Origin: Cylindrobasidium torrendii FP15055 ss-10
Taxonomy: Eukaryota > Basidiomycota > Agaricomycetes > Agaricales > Physalacriaceae
Length of the DNA stretch: 15,171 bases
Direction of reading: 5' to 3'
Assembly: GCA_000934385.1 (NCBI GenBank)
Contig: KN880855.1
Span: 1 to 15,171, forward strand
Part shown: piece by piece, positions 8,761 to 15,171 of the stretch
Numbering within the stretch: the stretch's first letter is position 1
Layout: each line of letters begins with the position of its first letter
Notes under the pieces: model-generated
What the model was told of the DNA's origin: nothing
What the model saw: the letters and a program-made list of their open reading frames with translations, nothing else
Databases searched by the model: none
Program-made: the position numbers and the translations under genes

Positions 8761-9711
8761 TTATGAGTCTATGCTTTCAACCTCTTGCCGCGCAATGGCG
8801 CGAATCAGTTTGTCGCAAGCAATGTTATACTGGGAAAAACTCTCATGTACTTCCTGTTTGACTCCTCCGCGCGCAAGTCCAGACTCCAGGCTATCACGGC
8901 GGTGAATTCAAGGTCCTCAAACTTTAAGCAAAGACACTTACGCGGAGTCGTAAAGTCCAGGTTCGATCCCACGGTAAACGCAGTAGAATCGACGTTCCCT
9001 GCCTGAACCGGACATGGCCGATGGTGGCGGGACTCTGGTGCTTGCGAGATTGAAGGGCCGAAATTGAGGGGAAGCTGGCGGTCGACCGTCGTCCGTTCCA
9101 ACCAAGCCTTGTGCTTGAGCAGCGTCCCATGCAAGCAATGCTGTGGGATGGTCTGGAAATCCTTGGTATATCGCCCCCGAAATACGAGTGTAATGTGGCT
9201 TGGCATCGCGAGAAGGATACACGCCTGGCGGTTTACCCACAAGCACCACAACGAACGATGTGTCCGGGTTGCGGCCTTTCTTGGGCTTGTGACGCGTGGT
9301 GGACGCTACAACACGTTGGCCTTCATGTTGCGCTGTAGCGGCAGTGGACCTTGGATTCTGTTTAGAAAGTTATCATTTGAAATGACGAGTCACTGACCAA
9401 TTGTTGACGGAGCCTGAATTACCAACACGATAGACAGTAGTGTCTTCTCCAGGCGGCGCCACCGGTTGCACCGTGGCTATCTCTTCCGTCTGTGTCGCAG
9501 AATCTGACAAGATTTAGTTGTTTGACAATTGTTCAAAGTCCGACTGCATACCACGGATGGGTCGGGCAAGACAATACAGCTCGTCGTATCTCACATCTGC
9601 GAGCAGGATGTCGATGCTGTCGACAGATGCTGCAGGAGAATGGAAGGAAGTCTCTGCATCGCTCCCACAATCCGTATAATCACTTTCTGGTGGCTCCGAT
9701 AGATCTGACAT
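8761..9711 (-). CDS. protein with two viroplasmin / RNase H1 N-terminal-like modules
   Basis: Exons 9711-9552, 9503-9398, 9349-8942 and 8890-8761 are split by introns of 48, 48 and 51 nt, all in phase. A start at ATG 9759 gives 283 residues; the start chosen here (MSDLSEPPE, 9711) gives 267, because 9759 lies only 12 bp past the previous stop. Residue numbers below use the longer form. The N-terminal 70 residues are acidic and Ser-rich. Module 1 (about 136-185) reads FVVVLVGKPPGVYPSRD, then ISGAIYQGFPDHPTALLAWD. Module 2 (about 224-275) reads RRFYCVYRGIEPGLYDSA, then VHESFSQYNIACDK. The repeated V--G--PG-Y-S followed by an F-rich end is the signature of the caulimovirus viroplasmin family (Pfam Cauli_VI), which in RNase H1 binds RNA-DNA hybrids or dsRNA. 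No RNase H catalytic domain follows, so a nucleic-acid-binding role is inferred. Confidence 0.75.
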
Positions 9712-9771
9712 GGAAGCGTGAGGTAGAGTTGGCCACGGGCCAACGAACGTTCGTATCATTGCACATCTATC

Positions 9772-10783
9772 CTAGTATACTCTGCCCACGCCCGGTAAGA
9801 ATGGCGGCAGCCCTATTCCATTATCTGCACACGCCTTGACAGGGAAGCCTAGCCGTCCAAGGCGATTCCGCGTCCCGTGGTCTGCTGCACTAAGTTGGCG
9901 GATTTTGGTGTTAATGGCGTTCGAGCACTCCTCCCAACGGCGTGGTCGCATCATCTCGGTGCATTCTTCAAAGAAATATGTCGCCCCAAATGGGTGCTCG
10001 GGAACATTGAGAGCGTTGAAGAAGTGCGTCGCCAGCGCTGGATTCCATAGCATCGAAAACAATTTGAGGACATTTGGGCCGTTCGTAGCATCGACTTGAC
10101 GGAAAAACGTTTCGTATTCATCGAGGTGGTAGATGTCGATGAGTGTTCCCAGGACGTCTGCCTCAAACGGTGTGGTGTATGGTACAAGTCCATGCGCAAA
10201 CCATAAATCACTGGGGGAGCGCTGCATGAAATCGTCCTCTAAACAGGTCCTAAGCATGCGTAAGTGATCGACACTGTGCACGTACCAAAGAGATATCTCA
10301 TGCCTCCTACATCGAATGAACCTGGCGGGCGTGCAAGTAAATCCTTGGTGTGGTGTACACGATGGCGAAGGTGACTATCGCGATCATGTTGAGAAAGAAG
10401 AGGGTTGATTAAGTCGCGACTCACAGAACTGCAGCGTCGCGAGATTGGAGCCAGCGGTCGGTGATGTTGTAACAAACATTGACAACAAGTCCTAGATGGT
10501 TAATGAGCGGGGACCGTAGAGGCAACGCGGGCCCAAAGGGCATCAAGTCGCTCGAGTCACTGGAGTCCGATGCCGAAGAAGGCGGGTCATACAAAATGAC
10601 CGTCGTCGACAACACCACTACACTGACGTTCGTCCAAATCGCGCCTGCATGTATGAGATAGACAATGGAGTGTACAAGACGAGACTCACCGCCGTGGACG
10701 ACCCCATCTACCTCGCCACGGGCTTCCGAAACGAACACAAGGGCATGGTGGGAGGGGACGTTGTCATCGGCGGAACCAGACAT
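9772..10783 (-). CDS. four-exon unrecognised fungal protein
   Basis: Exons 10783-10690, 10644-10425, 10374-10286 and 10238-9772 are split by introns of 45, 50 and 47 nt with GTGAGT, GTGAGT and GTACGT donors. Phases agree throughout and the product is 289 residues. The start ATG at 10783 gives MSGSADDNVPSHHALVFVSE. A hydrophobic stretch (TNVSVVVLSTTVILYD) is followed by an Asp/Ser run. The C-terminal half is well formed: PPGSFDVGGMRYLF, SDLWFAHGLVPYTTPFEADV, YHLDEYETFFRQVD, NGPNVLKLFSMLWNP and TYFFEECTEMMRP. I do not recognise the family. No catalytic or zinc motif and no signal peptide is evident. An alternative donor at 9780 could splice past the stop and join this protein in phase to the next gene (see findings). 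It diverges from the gene at 10937. Confidence 0.7.
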
Positions 10784-10936
10784 TGGAAGGCGAAGGGAAA
10801 AGAGATTTGCAGATCTATCGTTATCTAGTGTGATGTCAAGAAAAGTACGAACACGTGAGGGGCTGCGAAATTTGAAATGGGCCTGGTTTGAGCCACACCA
10901 CCACACGCACGGTTTGACACGAAGCTCATCGTCAAA
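10784..10936. promoter_or_regulatory. 153-bp divergent promoter region
   Basis: This gap separates two start codons pointing away from each other (10783 minus, 10937 plus), so it must contain both 5' leaders and core promoters. It holds one CACGTG E-box at 10852-10857, near the middle. No clear TATA box is seen. The plus-strand start context is TCAAAATGG, a good eukaryotic initiation context. Confidence 0.6.
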
Positions 10937-13900
10937 ATGGACGTCAACGCGGAACCTACTCTCGCAACAGCAACCCCGCCGGCCCCTCAACCTCCAGTCA
11001 ATCCTATCGAGCAGCAGGTAGAAAGCTCTGTGGCGTCTGCGCCGGTCGACAAGCCTGCCAACGATCCTCCAGCCCAGAAGTCAGCACCCAGGCAGAAGAA
11101 CAAGAACAAAAACAAAAAATCACCTAGTGAATACGAAGAACGTGTGCTCGAGCTCTTCGCAAAATATCGGCCAGACTACGAAAAGGCGTACTTCTCAAAT
11201 AGCAAGGAGAATACCTGCACTCATGTAAGTGAATATGACAGGTACACCAATCTTGCGACTCACAGCACTGTCAGGTTATTGCGTGAGTCGTGGCGGAGGC
11301 GGAATTCCAGTTCGAGCATTTGTTCGACCCCCTACGCGACCCTAAGTTGCCTGTCCCGCCCCTACCAAGGTTGAAGCCCTACGACCCTCTTGCACCTATC
11401 CCGGATGTCTCATGGTCAAAGGAAGATGTCGAGAAGCGAGCGGCCACTGTGAAGAAGTGGAAAAAGGTCAGTTGGCAAGCGCATACCCTCGCAGACGATA
11501 CTTAGCTCTGGCAGAAAACCCAAAACTTCTATTACTACAACGTGCACGTTGTTAAGCCCGAAAACGATAAGAAGAAGCCATCCAAGATGGGAGCCGCTCT
11601 CAATGGCATCGCTCGTCCGTCCAAGGCCCGTGCGGCCTATCAACTTTTTGAGGTCGAGCAGGGTGAAGGGCTAGCCAAAGACATCAAACGTCTATGGCTG
11701 GAACGGCCACTGGAGGTAGTAGAGAAGGAGGACGAGGAATTTGCGCGGCTCAATGCCGAGCGGGTTGCGAAAGGCGAGCCAGCAAAGACCAAACGCTCGG
11801 GCCCCTCGATCGCCTTTTGCCAGCAAATAGTTCGCGAGCGCTTTGCCGCGCTTTCAGTTGAAGAGAGAAAGGATTTCGAGCAGCGCGCTAAGGCGGAGGC
11901 AATGGACAAGAGAGCTGAATATGCGGCGGCAGTCAAGAAGCCAATAGAACATACGCCAGAGCAGCGCCAACAGTACATCCCTGCTTTGACGCCTGTGATA
12001 CCCTCTCATACTACCACTGCAGAGCCATTGATAACATAGGATCTTTGGTGTCGCCTCTCATTGAAGAGATACGTAGACATACCGGTCTACACATCATCGT
12101 CTCTGCGTATGGGCCTCTACCGTCTGCACAGGGTCAGCTGGGTGTGCTAACGTGCGTTACTTGCATTCACATACCTTCTCATTCTGACCGTCATGTAGAT
12201 GGAGTGCAGGTCGTAACCGCGATCCGGTACCGCTGTCCTTCATGAGGAAATGTCCGAGTGCAGCCGCCGCGTATCGCGCTCGTCTGTTGGCCTATGTGTC
12301 TACAGCGTTCTCAGACAAGGACATTGCGGATGCGTGCCCCGCACCTGACTCTGGGGTCATCTGCAAGACGGTGACCACCGAGGATTTCGAGTTGGATGAT
12401 GATGCCGCCGTGCGTAGGGGAGATAGGCGCTGGTTAAAGACACGTTCTCGTGAGGGCAACACTGGCAAAGCATCAGTCAAGGACCTTGAAGATATTGCCA
12501 TGGATGGAGCCACGCCACCTGCGGATAACGGGGAAGGTTCCTTACCAAACACGGCTGCCATTGGAAACAACAAATCGAGAAAGCGCCGCCGTGAAAAGTC
12601 AATCTCGGACGAGGACACGGATGACGATGAAGGCGATGATAGCGACATGGATGTTGATGGCAGCAATGAGTCGGGTCCAGATGAAGACGAACCCCAAGTC
12701 GCGAAGAAGCCACGCTTCTCTTCGTATGAGACGAATCGTGAGGCTAGAATAGCTGCCAATAAAGCCTTGCTCGAAAGCCTTGGCTTGGACGACGCCGCTA
12801 AGAAGCTGAAGATGAGTATGAAGGAAGGAGGCACCAAGAAGACACAGAAGAAGACACGTACTGCTGTGGCCGACAACCAGAGAAGGCGCTCGAGTCGCCT
12901 GCAGGGGGAAGGTAGCCCATCCGTTTCTGGAGAGGGTACGCAACATGGAACGTCCGCACAGGCTCAAGGAGGAGCGCCGTCTGTGACGACAGCACCAGAG
13001 ACGTCTACGCCAGAAACGACTGCGCCAGAGACGACTGCGCCAAAGACGACTTCGCCAGAGACGACTGTGCCAGTACCGACTAGCTCGGAACCTCCAGCGC
13101 CGATTGTCCAACCGCGTCCCACGCCACGCCAGGCCACAAACAAGACGTCCTCTTGTGCAACGGTACCCACTGATCCATCAAGCAACGCTTCCGGTCGAGA
13201 TGAGGGTGATAATGCGGAGGTTGACCAGGCAGTGGGTAATTCGTGTCAGCCTGCGTTCAATCTCGTCGACATGAATGGCCTGGACATGGACAAAGATGCC
13301 ATCCTCGAAGAGGCAGAAGACCTTCGCATTGAGGCCCCTGCGTACATCGCCGATACGCTGCAACGTATGGAAGAGAAGGACGTTGGTATGCTTGGTTGTC
13401 CCTGGAAAGTCTTCCTCGCACGCCTGTTGCTTCTCGAGTCGGAAGGCGAATTCAACTTGCCCATGAAGGATTTACCGGCGGGCAATGCAAGAGATGGCAC
13501 ACAGCGTCCCCCAATGCTCACTGCGTGGGTAAAGAGCGGCCGATGCAGACGCAATGCGGAGAACGTCCCGAAGGACATGCCGCTGCTTGCGCCCAAGGAT
13601 CTGGCCTCCCATATCGCCACATTCTCGGGCTGGTGGGGTATGATGCAGCCATCATGGAGGCGGTGCAAGGAGGGCAAGTGGGCTAGGAATGGGTACGATG
13701 CGAGTTTGGACCTTGGCGGGCTAAACACCCGTGGCACATGCGGTTGGCTATCCGTGGTGGCATGTCTGTGGTGGTGGGGCATCTGCGTGCACGAAGGCGA
13801 GGATGAATCTGCCAAACGGCTTTGGGAATCTGCACTGGCTGATGCCGATTGGATGCTCACGGTCGTGCTTGTTTGTGGTGAACGCGAGGGTAAAGAGTAG
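10937..13900 (+). CDS. large lineage-specific, probably nuclear protein, five exons
   Basis: Proposed exons are 10937-11224, 11299-11466, 11506-11972, 12023-12151 and 12199-13900. The introns are 74, 39, 50 and 47 nt, and the product is about 917 residues. The joins AC|A TGG at 12151/12199 and CA|A GCC at 11972/12023 are convincing. Residues 1-96 are Pro/Lys-rich with EEYEERVLELF-like helix character. About 180-300 is charged and helical (ARPSKARAAYQLFEVE, ERFAALSVEERKDFEQRAK). TPEQRQQAIDNIG leads into a LIEEIRRHTGLHIIV segment. Then come a basic KSRKRRR nuclear signal near 476, an acidic run (DEDTDDDEGDDSD), NREARIAANKALLESLGL, a Pro-Glu-Thr repeat, and a C-terminal domain with FSGWWGMMQPSWR and TRGCGW-type small motifs followed by WWGIC. 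It resembles, from memory, big Agaricomycete-specific families of unknown role. The first intron is uncertain: the best acceptor (11274) leads into TGA at 11284-11286, while acceptors at 11298 or 11310 avoid it. Confidence 0.7.
12986..13075 (+). repeat. six-copy 15-bp coding minisatellite
   Basis: Six imperfect units of ACGACTGCGCCAGAG run without gaps from 12986 to 13075. They encode a Pro-Glu-Thr-Thr-Ala-type pentapeptide in the linker between the nuclear-signal region and the conserved C-terminal domain of the large gene. The unit is a multiple of three, so copy number can change without breaking the frame. Such linkers are usually disordered. Confidence 0.85.
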
Positions 13901-14330
13901 ATATGTAGAACATCGTAGTTGTTATTGTGAATGATAGGTCGTCCACGCTCGCGGATTATGATGATGGTGGGAGAAAATGCTCGACACACGTGGCCGACAT
14001 TGCTTCGACTTAACAGAATTAATTGAAGTTCAACTTGCCACGTGGAATTCCAGCATGCATCAAAAGTACGCTTTGCAGTGGACGTGCACTCTGTTGCCAC
14101 TACAGTAGGTTATGGCCCGTAACACCCATTGTGTATTACGATTAATGGCGGTCTTGGATCGCGTAAGGAGGGCTTGAGGCTGGTACAGAGCGCGTCATTA
14201 GGCAAGGCCAGCCACAAAGCGAATTCGGAGCGTGTTCACGCAGAAAAGGCGCAGCGGACAACAAAAAGACTTAAAGTAACTATAGAAAGACTAAACAGGC
14301 GCATTTCGCGTGCTGACTACTGCTACCGCA
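13901..14330. other. intergenic; no supported gene
   Basis: This is the 3' flank of the large plus-strand gene. A weak open stretch from about 14129 has Lys/Arg-rich composition (KASHKANSERVHAEKAQR) but no start context, no splice partner and no conserved motif, and it runs into the tandem repeat. GGAGCGTGTTCACGC near 14228 resembles part of the repeat unit (GGAGCGTATTCAAGGC), so older, diverged repeat material may extend leftwards. Confidence 0.4.
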
Positions 14331-14653
14331 TACGTGGCGGGATTGCATCGGGATCCCGCCAAAAAAGCTGCGCGGAGCGTATTCAAGGCCAAAAAAGCCA
14401 AATCGCGAGATACTAAAGCAAAGGAACGATAGGAGAGCTTACGAGTAGCAGCGGAGGGGTATTTTTGGCGCTGTATGTGCCGTACGCGGCGGGATCGCGT
14501 CGGGATCCCGCCAAAAAAGCTGCGCGGAGCGTATTCAAGGCCAAAAAAGCCAAATCGCGAGATATTAAGGCAAAGGAACGATAGGAGAGCTCACGAGTGG
14601 CAGCGGAGGGGTATTTTTGGCGCTGTACGCGCCGTACGCGGCGGGATCGCGTC
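14331..14653. repeat. 152-bp tandem repeat, two full copies and a partial third
   Basis: Copy A is 14331-14482, copy B is 14483-14634, and a partial copy C of 19 bp is 14635-14653. A and B differ at 9 of 152 positions (unit positions 5, 14, 17, 83, 87, 110, 116, 145, 147), every one a transition. Each unit contains the 11-mer GCCAAAAAAGC twice, 30 bp apart, and an inverted repeat with GGCGGGATC and GATCCCGCC arms. The unit length is not a multiple of three, so it is not a protein repeat. Its origin is unknown: it could be an intergenic satellite or part of a non-autonomous element. Confidence 0.9.
14488..14512. repeat. perfect 9-bp inverted repeat within copy B
   Basis: GGCGGGATC (14488-14496) and GATCCCGCC (14504-14512) flank a 7-nt loop. 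In copy A the same structure (14336-14360) has one broken pair from a C-to-T change at 14344. Only the left arm is present in partial copy C. Confidence 0.75.
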
Positions 14654-15015
14654 CGAACAGGGCTTCCGGAGGCTTTTCTAGCGCATTATAGGGCGGGAAA
14701 TTGCCTCCCAATGGTCAGATATGGATATGTAAATAATAAGAAGATGGGAGCGCTGCTCTCCCGCCATCCCGCCAGCCCCGAGAGCGGCGGCGCACAATGA
14801 GCAGTATACATCCATTTTGGGAGCGATCAATGCTTCGGCATATCGGCTGAACGAGCCATCGACCGCGAGGAATATAAACGTTTTACCATGTGGCTTTGGG
14901 TTAACATAATTATTACATAATGGGGCTCTATCTCAGCCACAGCCACATGAAAAGTCTGACAGAATCCTGTTGGGGAAGTCCCCTAGTTCTATAAGACTGC
15001 CTTGCAGCTGCTGCC
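14654..15015. other. intergenic; no supported gene
   Basis: Nothing coding is apparent. Two TCCCGCC words near 14758-14773 match the right arm of the repeat hairpin. ATCCCGCC at 14766-14773 is the inverse of GGCGGGAT at 14336-14343, so these could be ends of a short element. The stretch 14865-14925 is AT-rich. Confidence 0.35.
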
Positions 15016-15171
15016 CTAAATTTCTGTAAGACTTTTACAGCTAGGCCACATTTTTCGTTGTTCCTCATCGCTTCGCGCATCCTCCACGCCCATATCCATG
15101 TCCGCATCGTCAAATGACTCTGTCCAAGACTCTCTGGCGTCCGCCGATTCGCAGAATAGGAGCTGGAAGGG
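15016..15171 (-). CDS. possible 3' or internal exon entering from the right edge
   Basis: From the right edge, a minus-strand frame reads FCESADARESWTESF, then an acidic DDADMDMGVEDARSDEEQ stretch and MWPSC, before a TAG at 15018-15016. The composition is coding-like and acidic. A GTAAAA donor just before the stop is possible, with the next frame reading LQGSLIELGDFPNRILS downstream, but the implied intron would be under 35 nt. A frameshifted relic is equally possible. No family is recognised. Confidence 0.3.
   Translation of the reverse strand, partial: PFQLLFCESADARESWTESFDDADMDMGVEDARSDEEQRKMWPSCKSLTEI

Noticed and set aside
8960..8970. GGTTCGATCCC, a tRNA B-box-like word
   Set aside because: No A box or acceptor stem is found at the right distance, and the word lies inside a viroplasmin-module exon where it encodes part of GIEPGLYD on the other strand.
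10239..10285. Frameshift between the third and fourth exons of the gene at 9772-10783
   Set aside because: It first looked like a break, but a 47-nt GTACGT...TTTAG intron joins the frames exactly, so no mutation is needed.
14129..14681. Basic open frames through the tandem repeat
   Set aside because: The 152-bp unit is not a multiple of three, the frames change between copies, and no splice structure or motif supports coding.

Overview
The window reads as nuclear DNA of a basidiomycete fungus, most likely an Agaricomycete. The genes are cut by very short GT-AG introns, mostly 43-60 nt with CTNAN-like branch points. The window holds a KDZ-type DNA transposase with a CxC2 cysteine cluster, and several proteins that look like the lineage-specific families common in these genomes. 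There is no operon layout and no bacterial signal. Exon models were built by hand, by finding splice sites that join reading frames in phase. Family names rest on remembered motifs, not on a database search.

Layout: 1-465 is a non-coding flank with short direct repeats and a GTCACA array. 466-4617 (minus) is one nine-exon KDZ transposase gene, complete in architecture but broken by a 2-nt frameshift near 3262. 4618-5528 shows no gene, only a hairpin. 5529-6438 (minus) is a poorly understood gene or relic carrying a KDZ-like TDGEGVE-IW motif. 6956-7549 (minus) is a probable pseudogene with one in-frame TGA. 8004-8721 (plus) is a three-exon gene whose product starts MGRPKKYH. 8761-9711 (minus) encodes two viroplasmin / RNase H1 N-terminal-type modules. 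9772-10783 (minus) is a four-exon unknown gene. 10937-13900 (plus) is a five-exon, roughly 917-residue, probably nuclear protein, divergent from the previous gene across a 153-bp shared promoter region. 14331-14653 is a 152-bp tandem repeat with a hairpin and phased A-tracts. A minus-strand coding fragment may enter from the right edge (15016-15171).

How the parts relate: this looks like an accessory, transposon-influenced region rather than a pathway. The KDZ gene, the second KDZ-like motif, the broken gene at 7 kb and the repeat, whose two copies differ only by transitions, suggest past transposition followed by mutational decay. The genes between about 8 and 13.9 kb have consistent splice phases and appear largely intact. 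None can be tied to a specific pathway from sequence alone.
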